Positions 25,466 to 34,171 of a stretch of 64,000 bases of DNA are shown one piece after another. The position numbers and the translations under genes were made by a program. Source of the DNA: Domibacillus iocasae (GTDB taxonomy: Bacteria > Bacillota > Bacilli > Bacillales > Domibacillaceae); the NCBI RefSeq assembly GCF_001750285.1, contig NZ_MAMP01000012.1, positions 289,751-353,750 on the forward strand. Reading direction: 5' to 3'. How positions within the stretch are numbered: position 1 is the stretch's first letter; every line of letters starts with the position of its first letter. The notes beneath the pieces are model-generated. The model was not told where the DNA came from. It saw only the letters and a program-made list of their open reading frames with translations, and searched no databases.

Positions 25466-28043
25466 TTATGGGATCGGATTCCAATGCCAGTACAGCCAAA
25501 ACGCATTCATGTGTACGTTCCAAAGATTCCCTGGATACATAACGCTGAACTCCTTCTATTCCAAGTGCAAATTCTTTCAGGGCCGTTTTTTGTTTTTTTC
25601 CTGTGTTTCTTTTTTTCAGCCTCTCCAAATTTTGTGAAAGCAAATAGTCCATGCCGTAAATAATATGCAGGTATTTTTTTCCTCTAACCTTCAGCGAGGG
25701 CTGCAACAGTTTTTCTTTATTGTGCGCGATGAAAAATTCAGGCTTAATGACGATGCCTTCGTGTCCGTCTTTTGTAATTTCTTCCCACCAGTCGATCACT
25801 TCTTTTTCGCTCGCTTCATCTGTGATCGTTTTATACTCTGTTTCGACAAAAAAGCGAGACATGCCGGCAAGCTTGCAGTTCATCTCCATGTGCCATGTGT
25901 GCGGCTGATCAAAAAAGGTCTGGCCGCTGTGTGCCAGAATGTGAAATGGGGCAATTTGAATATCCTCCATCGACTCGACATCCCAGCAATAATATTGAAA
26001 AGCCTGCTTAAATGTATCGGCATTCTTAAGCTTTTGCTTGTACTCTTCCAGCCATTCCTTTACTTTTTCCTGTCCATCATGAGACACCTTCAGCTTTTCC
26101 ACTAATCTCGTCCGGTCCAGCACCGCATTTTCAGCCACATGCGCATACTGACTGCTGATTAACTCTTTTGCTTTTACATTCCATGGCATGATTTCCGCGT
26201 CAAGAAGAACAAAATCCGTTTCATATTTTTCAAAGTAGCCGCTTTTTGTTAAGTCATGGCATAATTGTGCAAGCAGCTCTTCTTCCTGATTTCGGTTAAA
26301 AAAGCGCCGACCGGTTCTCGTGTAGATCACACCGAGTGAATCAATGCCCGTATATTTTTTTGACGCTTCACGATTCTTAAACAAAAATAAGATGGCCCGG
26401 CTGCCCATGTGCTTCTTTTCGGCAATCATGGTCTGAATTCCATTGCTTCGATAGTAATGGAATGCTTCAGCAGGGTGCTCCATGAACCTTTCTGCGGAAG
26501 CTGTTTCCGGCGTCGGGCTCATCGTTGGCGGAATGTAGACGAGCTGCTCAATTGGAACTGTCACGTGCGAGACAGCGTCAATCGCCGGCTTGACAATATC
26601 CGCTGAAACATGGACTTCTCCTAGTTCCTTTGTCAGCACGTTGTAGCCATGAATGAACTTTGCGATATTCGGCGGATTCAAGCGGTTTTTTTCCCATTCG
26701 AGCAAAGGATTGTCTGATTCCTTCGCGTAATCTTTTGCTGCCCGAACGGATACGTATTCCTTTTCCGGATAGCGAAAAGCTGTTAACTCACCGCCAAACA
26801 CGACTCCTTGATCAATGTTGATCGTATTATTGATGACGAGCGGACGCGGTTTTGGATCGTGCCCCCATATAATGAGTGTCTGCCGCTCGTGGCCGATAAA
26901 CCAGTCTTTCCGCACCGGTTTTCCTTTTTCATCAAACCCGTCTGTATCGCCGTACCGGCAAAAATCCTGCACCGCCGGCGACTGCTTCCCAATAAATACA
27001 TCTTTGATCCCTGCATGTGTGCAAATAAGAACGGGCAGGCTGTTTTTTGTCACTACGTAATGAGACGGAGCCTTTAGAAGCAGCTTCTTTAATGCCTGCT
27101 TTGTTTCTTCTGCTTTTTCTTTTCCAGCCCGCTCTTCAAAACGGTCAAGCTCCTCTTTTACGCGCTCATCTCCATGGTTCAATGTTACCTTTCGTCCCTC
27201 CAGCCAGCGGGCAATTTTCCAGCCATGGTTGCTGTCAATCATGTAAGCAAGGTTTGCTTGTACGTGCTTATGGAAAAACAGCATCGCCTCCAGAGACTTT
27301 GGTCCCCGGCTCATAATATCGCCAAGCGATAAAAACATTCGTCCTTCTGGATGAACGTACAGATCCCGCTCGTTTTTCAAATAGCCGAGTTTTTCAAGAA
27401 GCGCAGTCATTTCATCAAAGCAGCCATGAATGTCGCCAATGACGTCAATACCGTTTCCGAGGTCGATTTCCAATGGATTCGTCTGGCGGCGAATGTGGAG
27501 ATCTTCTGTGGAATCAACCGTATAAACCGCTTTGTACCCTTCTTTTTTTATAAAACGTTTTTCCCGCTTAAACGTCTGGTATTGCTGCTTAATTCGGCGT
27601 TTCCCCCGCGGATGCTCACGCCCTGCATCCCGTTTCAGAAGCTCTGCCTCTGATACATCCAATATCACCGCAATGACAGGTACATGATGTTTTTTTGCAA
27701 TGTGCAGGTACCTCTTCCGGTCGTCCGGCTGAAGATTTGTCGCATCAATGATCGACAGCTTATTTAAACGGCACCGCGCTTCAATAAAAGCGTCCATCAT
27801 CGCAAACGCTTCTTTTGATATGGCCCGGTATTCGTCTTTTGCATACCCCGCTTCATCCTTTGGCATGCCGCGCCAGTCCATAAATTCCTGATCGCTGACA
27901 AACACTCGAAACGCATCTGAGCTGATCACTTCCGACTGCTTGATGTCTCCCCCGTCGATTTGGGTTTTCAGAAGTGTTGACTTTCCGCTGTTTGATGGAC
28001 CGATCAGCAAAACGATACCTGCATGTGGCAATGAAATGTTCAT
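25449..28043 (-). CDS. pnkp: Polynucleotide kinase-phosphatase (bacterial Pnkp)
   Basis: This 864-residue RNA-repair enzyme has the three-module layout of bacterial Pnkp. The N-terminal 5'-kinase has P-loop LLIGPSNSGKST (residues 12-23) and the 2',3'-phosphatase of the metallophosphoesterase type covers about 190-480. A C-terminal ligase-like adenylyltransferase has its lysine in EKKHMGSRA. It heals and, with Hen1, seals RNA cut by ribotoxins. The phosphatase keeps GDIHGC, CTHAGI and GHDPKPRP, but two motifs differ from the usual: GDIMSRGP for GDxVDRGP and SNHG for GNHD. The ATG overlaps the hen1 stop by four bases. Confidence 0.95.
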   Translation of the reverse strand: MNISLPHAGIVLLIGPSNSGKSTLLKTQIDGGDIKQSEVISSDAFRVFVSDQEFMDWRGMPKDEAGYAKDEYRAISKEAFAMMDAFIEARCRLNKLSIIDATNLQPDDRKRYLHIAKKHHVPVIAVILDVSEAELLKRDAGREHPRGKRRIKQQYQTFKREKRFIKKEGYKAVYTVDSTEDLHIRRQTNPLEIDLGNGIDVIGDIHGCFDEMTALLEKLGYLKNERDLYVHPEGRMFLSLGDIMSRGPKSLEAMLFFHKHVQANLAYMIDSNHGWKIARWLEGRKVTLNHGDERVKEELDRFEERAGKEKAEETKQALKKLLLKAPSHYVVTKNSLPVLICTHAGIKDVFIGKQSPAVQDFCRYGDTDGFDEKGKPVRKDWFIGHERQTLIIWGHDPKPRPLVINNTINIDQGVVFGGELTAFRYPEKEYVSVRAAKDYAKESDNPLLEWEKNRLNPPNIAKFIHGYNVLTKELGEVHVSADIVKPAIDAVSHVTVPIEQLVYIPPTMSPTPETASAERFMEHPAEAFHYYRSNGIQTMIAEKKHMGSRAILFLFKNREASKKYTGIDSLGVIYTRTGRRFFNRNQEEELLAQLCHDLTKSGYFEKYETDFVLLDAEIMPWNVKAKELISSQYAHVAENAVLDRTRLVEKLKVSHDGQEKVKEWLEEYKQKLKNADTFKQAFQYYCWDVESMEDIQIAPFHILAHSGQTFFDQPHTWHMEMNCKLAGMSRFFVETEYKTITDEASEKEVIDWWEEITKDGHEGIVIKPEFFIAHNKEKLLQPSLKVRGKKYLHIIYGMDYLLSQNLERLKKRNTGKKQKTALKEFALGIEGVQRYVSRESLERTHECVLAVLALESDPIIDPRL

Positions 28044-29392
28044 CTTTCCTCCTCCTTTCTTGTAAATACGCAGATCTGGGTCGGAAAGCCATACTGCTCA
28101 TGCTCTTCTCCCGCACCGTCGAACTGAAGCTTGTAGGCCTGGTCTTTATTTCGCTCCTGGCACCAGCGCTCGAATTCAGTCCTTGTCCATTCAAAGCGGT
28201 GATCGGTATGGCGAAGTGCTTCGTTCATATTATAGACTTCGTTATATTCACGATTAGGCGTTGTCACGATGAACGTTTTTGGCTGGTATTCATGTAAAAT
28301 TGTCTCAACTGCTTTTGGCAGACGATGTTCATCAATGTGCTCAATCACTTCACAAAGAATAATCACATCTCTTCCTTTCATCCGTTCATCGTAATAAAAA
28401 AGCGATCCCCACATAGGAGTCGGCTGAACAAAACCGCTTTTTTCATTTGCTTTTTCAAAACGCCGAATAGCCTGTAAAGAAGCAGATTCAGAAGGCTCCA
28501 CCGCAAGTATTTCCTGCACACCAGGCAAAAAACCAAGCCGGACTGTCAGTTTTCCTTCCCCCGAACCGAAATCAACAACCGTTTTCGGCTCCTGTTGTTC
28601 AACAAGACTGATAATCTTCTCATACCTCAAGTCGTTCAGCCGCACTTTTTTCTCTTGTTTTACTGCCTCTTGAGCTGGCTCTGTTTTCTCCATTGCATTG
28701 TACAATTCTTTAAAACGAAGTGACTGACGGTAAATATATTCACGTTTTGGATGCTCTTCCAGCCAGCCTTCCCCATAACGCTGCAGCTTTTCAATTTCTT
28801 TTTCATCAATGTAATAATGCTTATAGTTGTCCATCACCGGAATGAGGATAAACAACTGGCGCAGTGTGTCCTGCAATGTTTTCATCCCGCGTAATGAAAG
28901 AAATCGGGCCGTGCTCCGGTCTTTTAAGTTTGCTGTATAATCGGTCTCTCCATATGTAATGTCCACGCTGAAGCCAAGCGGCTCAAACAGCTCCTGGATT
29001 TGCTTATCTGAAAGCGACGAAACAACAGGACCGAACTCCACATAAAGATCAAACGGATGAGGGACCCATTCCGCATACTCCTCTTTTGGCTGACCGTTCA
29101 GCGCTGTGCCGAGCGCATTACGGATAAATGAACAAAAAATACTGCTCACCGCGAATTCACGGTCATTAATATAATGGGTAATATCGTATGAGTTGGTCCG
29201 GCTGTTCGACAGCTCAATCGGGTCCGGCGTGACAAATATCGTTGCCTCTACTTCGTTTTCTTTAAACACACGATAAAAAAAGCGAACGAGATGCCCTTTT
29301 TGTTTACGCTCATACACGTTTTCTGGATTTTTTGCCAGCAGATGCGAAAGAACCTGAACATTCGTCCCCACCGCTCGTATTGTCAGCTGCAC
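28040..29392 (-). CDS. hen1: 3'-terminal RNA ribose 2'-O-methyltransferase Hen1
   Basis: This 450-residue protein has the bacterial Hen1 layout: an N-terminal domain (about 1-240) needed for the Pnkp ligase, then a methyltransferase domain. The latter shows VVDFGSGEGKLTVRLG for S-adenosylmethionine and the metal-binding signature CEVIEHIDEHRL with TTPNREYN. It methylates the 2'-OH at the RNA break so that repaired RNA cannot be cut again. The start is GTG with GAAAGGAGCG. It overlaps pnkp by ATGA and follows two unknown genes on the same strand with no terminator between. Confidence 0.95.
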   Translation of the reverse strand: MQLTIRAVGTNVQVLSHLLAKNPENVYERKQKGHLVRFFYRVFKENEVEATIFVTPDPIELSNSRTNSYDITHYINDREFAVSSIFCSFIRNALGTALNGQPKEEYAEWVPHPFDLYVEFGPVVSSLSDKQIQELFEPLGFSVDITYGETDYTANLKDRSTARFLSLRGMKTLQDTLRQLFILIPVMDNYKHYYIDEKEIEKLQRYGEGWLEEHPKREYIYRQSLRFKELYNAMEKTEPAQEAVKQEKKVRLNDLRYEKIISLVEQQEPKTVVDFGSGEGKLTVRLGFLPGVQEILAVEPSESASLQAIRRFEKANEKSGFVQPTPMWGSLFYYDERMKGRDVIILCEVIEHIDEHRLPKAVETILHEYQPKTFIVTTPNREYNEVYNMNEALRHTDHRFEWTRTEFERWCQERNKDQAYKLQFDGAGEEHEQYGFPTQICVFTRKEEER

Positions 29393-29457
29393 ATTAAGCG
29401 CTCCTTTCCGATCCTTTTTTCACCTTCTGTTTTAAGGGTTTATTGATTCTTAAACTG

Positions 29458-29850
29458 TCAAATGTTTATTTCAGGAAAATGCCATGTCAGGAATGACGCT
29501 AGCTTTTCTGAATCATCTACTTTTTTTCCTTTCAAGATGGAAAATAATCTTCTGTCGACTTTCATTTTGTTAAAAAGAGAATCGAAAGTATGCCCTCCGT
29601 ATTCACATTCCTTTTTTAAATAAGCGAACAGTATTTTTTTATCTGTCGGCCGCATTACCAGCTTCTCCGTTAAAATGAGCTGACGTTCTCCCCATTCGAT
29701 CACCTGGCTGGAACCGGCAATTGTATAATCAAGGTTACTTTTGGGACTGATCATAGATAGCAGCTCTTCTTTAAAACAAATACCGCTCGAGCAATTTGTG
29801 CGAATATATGATACAATTTGTTTTTCTACCTCTACTTGTTGATCATCCAT
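29458..29850 (-). CDS. Uncharacterised protein upstream of hen1
   Basis: This 130-residue protein starts MDDQQVEVEKQIVSYIRTN; GGGGAGGTG precedes the ATG at 29850. It is mixed alpha/beta with scattered cysteines (TNCSSGICF, KKECEYGG). The middle (LILTEKLVMRPTDKKILFAY) and the KMKVDRRLFSILKGKKVDDS segment could be a helix-turn-helix-like fold, but that is a guess. It ends 65 bases before hen1 and begins 35 bases after the next gene, with no terminator in either gap, so it is likely part of the RNA-repair operon. Confidence 0.65.
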   Translation of the reverse strand: MDDQQVEVEKQIVSYIRTNCSSGICFKEELLSMISPKSNLDYTIAGSSQVIEWGERQLILTEKLVMRPTDKKILFAYLKKECEYGGHTFDSLFNKMKVDRRLFSILKGKKVDDSEKLASFLTWHFPEINI

Positions 29851-29885
29851 CTTTTCACCTCCCCAAAAAAAAGACATTATTTTCT

Positions 29886-30377
29886 TTATCCTTCATATTC
29901 CGAATGGTCATGCTGCTTACAGCCAAATAAATAGCAGCCTCCTGTGAGTTCCATTTCAACCTCCATCTTGGGAATAACGCCAGCTGAAATTTGTTCAATC
30001 ATATTTTCATAAGTGTGTTTCTCTTTCATCAGCTGCTTTATGCAGGTGTCTTTGTCACTTTCTGTCCAATTTTCCTCACACGCTTCTTCAAAAGCTTCTT
30101 TTATTTCTTCGTCTTTTTCCTTGATAAATTCACATAAATCTTCTCTTTCGTCCGTTTCAATAAAGTAATCATACGTATCATTCATTTTATTCAAACGTGT
30201 GACGACCAACTCGACGGCCTTCATCACTTTTTCTTCTGCCGGTTTAGAACCCATTTGCTCCAGACGCGCTACGTACTCGTCCAATACGTCATTTGTGGTC
30301 TGGATGGCTTCTTTCGTAAAGAATTCGCTATCTTCGCCCATTTCTATCCATCCTGCCGTTGGCTTGTTTTTTTCCAT
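29886..30377 (-). CDS. Uncharacterised acidic protein, first gene of the RNA-repair unit
   Basis: This 163-residue, strongly acidic and helical protein (EFIKEKDEEIKEAFEEACEE) ends in a Cys/His tail, GGCYLFGCKQHDHSEYEG, that could bind metal. ATG at 30377 has no ribosome site. The real site (AAAGGAG) serves an ATG at 30393 that reads MTLEEWKKTSQRQDG and stops. One extra base in the A7 run at 30367-30373 would join that start to this frame. Either the gene is frameshifted or it uses slippage. I recognise no family. Confidence 0.6.
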   Translation of the reverse strand: MEKNKPTAGWIEMGEDSEFFTKEAIQTTNDVLDEYVARLEQMGSKPAEEKVMKAVELVVTRLNKMNDTYDYFIETDEREDLCEFIKEKDEEIKEAFEEACEENWTESDKDTCIKQLMKEKHTYENMIEQISAGVIPKMEVEMELTGGCYLFGCKQHDHSEYEG

Positions 30378-30467
30378 TCTTCAAGTGTCATGATCGTCTC
30401 CTTTATGATATAACGTTTCCATTAAAGCTGCGATAGAAGTAAAGTTGATTATTTGAGGTAAAGAAAA

Positions 30468-30507
30468 AAGCCGCGATACTGGCAAAAAAGGTCAGTATGC
30501 CGCTTTA
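30468..30507 (-). terminator. Terminator after the methyltransferase gene
   Basis: AAAGC(CGC)GATACTG / CAGTAT(GC)CGCTTT stem followed by TTTTTTCTTT on the minus strand, shortly after the stop at 30544. Confidence 0.75.
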
Positions 30508-30543
30508 AAGTCAGTGTAGGCGGTCTTTTATTTTGATAAAGAT

Positions 30544-31245
30544 TTATTTTCGACAATAAAAAACCCGGTAGCTTAACGGATTATCCGGCTGATTCATAAA
30601 AGCATGATGGGCATCCCAAATATCATACAATTCTTCACGAATGTTTTCCGAAGGGTGAATCTCTACCAGAATTTCTTCAGTAAGCGTATTGTTTTTTTTT
30701 AAGAGATTGACAGAATCAAAGCCGGCCCGTTTGAATTTTCCCACCCATTCCTCTTCTGTCAAAATGGCGGAAAAGCCGTATAACTCCTTCACCTCTTTTT
30801 CTTGTTTCTTGCTGAGCGGGTTGTCTGCCGTCATTTCAATTGCGACCATCGCTCCCTCTTTTTTTAGGACACGTGACATTTCACTGAGCGTTTGATCAAC
30901 TGAGGAAGTGAAAGAAATAACGGACTCCGCTAGCACGAAATCAAAGGTCTGATCAGAAAAATCCAGCTGCTCAGCATTCCCATATTTCACATCAATATTT
31001 TGGTACTTTAGTCTTTCGGCTGCTTTTTCCAGCATGATCGAATGGTTGTCAATTGCTGTGATGTTACAAGTAAACGCCTCAGCCAAATATTCCGCTGTCT
31101 GCCCTGTGCCACAGCCGACTTCCAGAATCGAAGCCCCTATTGGGAGATCAAGGCCTGAAAAAACTTCTTTCGTCAACGAAAAACCACCAGGGTGAGCCCC
31201 GCCAATACCGAACGCCGCCAAAAAATCAAGATAGCTTTTCTTCAC
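30544..31245 (-). CDS. Class I SAM-dependent methyltransferase
   Basis: This 233-residue small-molecule-type methyltransferase (Methyltransf_11-like) has motif I ILEVGCGTGQTAEYL, the acidic AIDNHSIML and FDFVLAESVISFTS. The substrate is unknown. I use the GTG at 31245, which has GGAGGG at the right distance; an ATG ten codons upstream has no site. It stands alone with its own terminator. Confidence 0.88.
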   Translation of the reverse strand: MKKSYLDFLAAFGIGGAHPGGFSLTKEVFSGLDLPIGASILEVGCGTGQTAEYLAEAFTCNITAIDNHSIMLEKAAERLKYQNIDVKYGNAEQLDFSDQTFDFVLAESVISFTSSVDQTLSEMSRVLKKEGAMVAIEMTADNPLSKKQEKEVKELYGFSAILTEEEWVGKFKRAGFDSVNLLKKNNTLTEEILVEIHPSENIREELYDIWDAHHAFMNQPDNPLSYRVFYCRK

Positions 31246-31326
31246 CCTTTTCCCTCCTTGTTTTACATGGATCATTTTATGTCAAAGAGGGTCATCAGGT
31301 GTCATGTCATTAATTTTTAGTCTACT

Positions 31327-31390
31327 CCTTTTCCCCGATGGAATAAGCAATTAATTATCACGATAGTGGAAGAGGCAATGTTACATGCAA
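31327..31390. repeat. Diverged repeat, copy A (pairs with 36508-36582)
   Basis: CCTTTTCCCC-ATGGAATA and ATAGTGGAAGAGGCAATG with TTACATGCAA line up with the copy at 36508-36582 (TTTTTCCCCTGGTGGAATA, GTAATGGAGGAGGCCGTG, TTACATGCAG). No gene recognised in either. Confidence 0.5.
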
Positions 31391-31394
31391 GGTA

Positions 31395-31836
31395 TTGAAT
31401 CAGGTGAATCAATCAGATTTAAATACCAATAAAATGATTCAATCGATCAATATACTGAACGAAGTCGCACCCTATCGAACTTTCTTTTTAAATAACGTCG
31501 TAGTCAATAATAAAAATAATTTTGTTTATATAATCGATTCCGGAAACGGCGCAATCATTATATATAACATGAAGACAAAAAAATTCCTGCTCGTACTCGA
31601 CAGACATTACAGCACACAGGACTTTCCCGGCTTTGTTTTTGACATTGACAATAAACCGGTCTTTAAAGACAGGCCAGGCCCATTAAAATAGTTGCAGATG
31701 GAATAACTCTGTCTGCTCACTGCTCGATCCTTTATTACTGCCAGGCGACGAACCGGAATTTATATGCAATCGACACGACACTGTTAATGGATTTCTATGC
31801 ACAGTTAGAGCAGCTCAAAACATGTACTTACTAAAC
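31395..31836 (+). pseudogene. Major-royal-jelly/yellow-family protein remnant
   Basis: The frame to 31691 encodes LNNVVVNNKNNFVYIIDSGN and GAIIIYNMKTKKFLLVLDRH, typical beta-propeller blades of MRJP-like proteins. The following codons (VADGITLSAHCSILYYCQAT, NRNLYAIDTTLLMDFYA) continue the family in another frame. Only about 140 of some 350 residues remain, with a frame break near 31690. Confidence 0.75.
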
Positions 31837-32410
31837 CCCATCCCAACCAACAAGATGCTGAATTTACCGTAGCTGCAGTACCTCTTATATATAAAACCTG
31901 CTAAACAAATCAACATGTACGAAGTCCTGTCGGTCTTAGCAACACTGTTAATAAAATCTAGCGGAGGAGCGATGAAACACAAAAAAACTAAGGGTAACGG
32001 ACACACACGGTTGGACGGTAGGACGGGCTTCTGTCCGCTCATTTATGCAGCATCTGGCCTCTTTTCCAGACAAGATGCTGCATAAATGAGCGTGGTTCAA
32101 ATGTTGAAAGATTAAACGGAATTTATATATATTTGTATTCGATTACTTGGTTCTTAGATAGCAACACAGTTACCACTAAAACTATTAAATATAAAAAAGT
32201 CACTCTATGGATTATTTCTGTACGGAAAAAATTTTATGAGGAGAGGGGTAATGGTCTGTACGTCATTAAAATGCTTTTATATTTTTAAAGCATTTTAGGC
32301 ATAAACAAACCAATACCCCGATTCTAGTTGAATGATAAGTTACTTACATACTTACACTATAAAAATCAATAAACTTCATATTAGTCTATGAATTCCCTGC
32401 TAGGAGAAGC
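31837..32410. other. Intergenic region with a 19-bp perfect inverted repeat
   Basis: AT-rich debris, possibly more MRJP-like fragments. A 37-codon frame at 31972-32085 has GGAGGAG too close to its ATG to be convincing. The only strong element is GCTCATTTATGCAGCATCT (32037-32055) and its perfect complement at 32073-32091. Confidence 0.5.
32037..32091. repeat. 19-bp perfect inverted repeat, 17-base loop
   Basis: GCTCATTTATGCAGCATCT and its exact reverse complement flank a 17-base loop. There is no T-run on either side, so it is not a normal terminator. Confidence 0.85.
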
Positions 32411-33568
32411 TTAAGCTTTTTGGTAGAGGTTCTTATAAACATTTTTATTGTATACTTCTACAGGATCAATGAAATCTTTATAAGGCTCATCATACGGATC
32501 CTTGATTCCCCACCCTCTTGCTTTATTTTCAAGATGTGCACACCAATGCCATCCTAGGAACCACGGTTCGTTGAGAACAGCATTTAGGGAATTTATGTAG
32601 TCTTCTGCCCGTCCACTCTGGTCTTTAATTTCACTTACTCTATTCGGATTCATACATGTTTGGCACCAATTCCCTATATCTGCTAAGATAACCGGTTTAC
32701 CTGTAATTTTTTGCCATTTACCAAGATCTTCCTTCATTTGTTGATAGCCTTCTTGATTAGGACTTGTGAAATATTGTACAGATAACACATCGACATAAGG
32801 CTTCATTGCAGTTAAAACTTCTTCTGGTATCCCTTTATTTCCGTTGTACCTGTCTCCTAAAATAAGATGGTTAGGATCATATTTCCGTATATGCTTCGTT
32901 ATGGTTTCATAATACTTATTAGCAACTTCAAACAATTTGCTGGCTCTTTCCTCTTCGTTAAGATCCTGTAATACTTTGAAATCTCTACCACTTGCATGTC
33001 TTATCCAAGCTGGGATATCAACAAGAAAGTAACCTATTAGATTTTTGCTTTCAGAGTGGTCGGCACATATGCTTCTAGCTAAGTATTCGCAATACATATC
33101 AAACTCGTGAGAGAAAACATCTGGATATGTTGGTTGACCATTCCAGTCTTCGAATGCATCAACTCGAATTTGAAGACAGTATGGCATGTCGGCATGCTTG
33201 TAATCTGCAGCTGACCAACTCGCTGAATGTCCTAGATTTATTGGGTCACCGAACCAATCCAGTGCAACACCCCAGTCTCCGCTAATATAATCGCCTGTCC
33301 AACCAATTGTATTGAATCCCCAATCTTTAAGATCCTTGGATAATCCTTTGATCCAATTTTCTCTAGATCCATATTTCTTTTTCCAGATATCAAAGTTATG
33401 GTCATACTTTAAATTCGTCTCATCCGCGTGATTCACACCTATTGTGACAAATGCATTTCCTTCTGGATCAACGAGCCACCATCGTTCATTGGTCTGTTCA
33501 ATTCTGAAATATCCTGTTGAATGGAACTTTTGCTTTTCATCTCCACCATAAGAGCTAAAACTTGACAT
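32411..33568 (-). CDS. Agarase-like glycoside hydrolase (TIM barrel)
   Basis: This 385-residue protein has no signal peptide. It starts with a segment common to beta-agarase-type hydrolases (RWWLVDPEGNAFVTIGVNHA) and continues with barrel elements: NLIGYFLVDIPAWIRHASGR, PNHLILGDRYNG, DVLSVQYFTSP and KPVILADIGNW. The likely catalytic acids are in the FLVD and LADIG strands, but I cannot assign the GH family. AAGGGAG lies before the ATG at 33568. A near-perfect cre site upstream implies CcpA control, which fits carbohydrate use. Confidence 0.75.
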   Translation of the reverse strand: MSSFSSYGGDEKQKFHSTGYFRIEQTNERWWLVDPEGNAFVTIGVNHADETNLKYDHNFDIWKKKYGSRENWIKGLSKDLKDWGFNTIGWTGDYISGDWGVALDWFGDPINLGHSASWSAADYKHADMPYCLQIRVDAFEDWNGQPTYPDVFSHEFDMYCEYLARSICADHSESKNLIGYFLVDIPAWIRHASGRDFKVLQDLNEEERASKLFEVANKYYETITKHIRKYDPNHLILGDRYNGNKGIPEEVLTAMKPYVDVLSVQYFTSPNQEGYQQMKEDLGKWQKITGKPVILADIGNWCQTCMNPNRVSEIKDQSGRAEDYINSLNAVLNEPWFLGWHWCAHLENKARGWGIKDPYDEPYKDFIDPVEVYNKNVYKNLYQKA

Positions 33569-33929
33569 AATATCCACTCCCTTTACTTTTTGTACTCGAT
33601 TAACTTTCGTAAAAAAAATCTCCTATCCTTCATTAGCCATTAAAATGCTGACATATTCCAAATAGGTATTTTTAAATATTTAGCCAGTTGATAGCGTTTA
33701 CAAAATTCACTTTAACAAATCATTTCATTTTTTTCAATATTTTTAAATTCATTTCAATAAAGCTACCATCTCCTTTTAACAAATAAAAATAGATTCCTCT
33801 AATTTGTTACTACTTTCAGTCCTTTTGAAAAGTTTTATTTTAGTTGTAAAATCTGCTGATGTGAAAGAGAGAATTTAAAATAAGTTGTTTGAAAAATCAG
33901 AACCTTCGTTGTTCGTAAAATTGTACTTT
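33569..33929. other. AT-rich upstream region of the hydrolase gene
   Basis: Apart from the cre site and a possible minus-strand promoter overlapping it (TTGTAA ... TAAATA, spacing short), nothing is recognised. Confidence 0.4.
33689..33702. promoter_or_regulatory. cre site (CcpA operator)
   Basis: TGATAGCGTTTACA differs at one position from the frequent cre form TGAAAGCGTTTACA. It lies about 120 bases upstream of the hydrolase start, suitable for catabolite repression. Confidence 0.7.
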
Positions 33930-34060
33930 GCAGTGTCCAGTTGGAACGTGCCGGAAAGCCGACTTCATTAGTCGTTTTGTACGCGACAGAACAAAACGGA
34001 TATTTTGAACATATTACAGAATGCTTAAACTTAAAGGAAGAAACCATACATAAAAAATAA
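33930..34060 (+). pseudogene. C-terminal gene fragment of unknown family
   Basis: The plus-strand codons before the TAA at 34058 read QLERAGKPTSLVVLYATEQN and GYFEHITECLNLKEE, which looks like real protein. There is no start codon or ribosome site upstream. I do not recognise it. Confidence 0.35.
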
Positions 34061-34089
34061 TGCTGCCTTTTTACTTAAGGCAGCATTAT
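34052..34089 (-). terminator. Terminator of the selO gene
   Basis: ATAATGCTGCC / GGCAGCATTAT stem, then TTTTTTA on the minus strand. This hairpin and its right flank recur at 37624-37682. Confidence 0.85.
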
Positions 34090-34171
34090 CTTGTACTAAT
34101 AGTAAACCATGATTTGACGTCAGATTGATTGAGAAGATTAGAGAAAGCCATCCTTAATGCTTCCTTCTAGA

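Noticed and set aside
31815..32042. 75-codon minus-strand gene
   Set aside because: No ribosome site; it covers the antisense of MRJP debris and of the inverted-repeat arm.
31972..32085. 37-codon gene with GGAGGAG
   Set aside because: The site is only two or three bases from the ATG and most of the frame is the inverted repeat.
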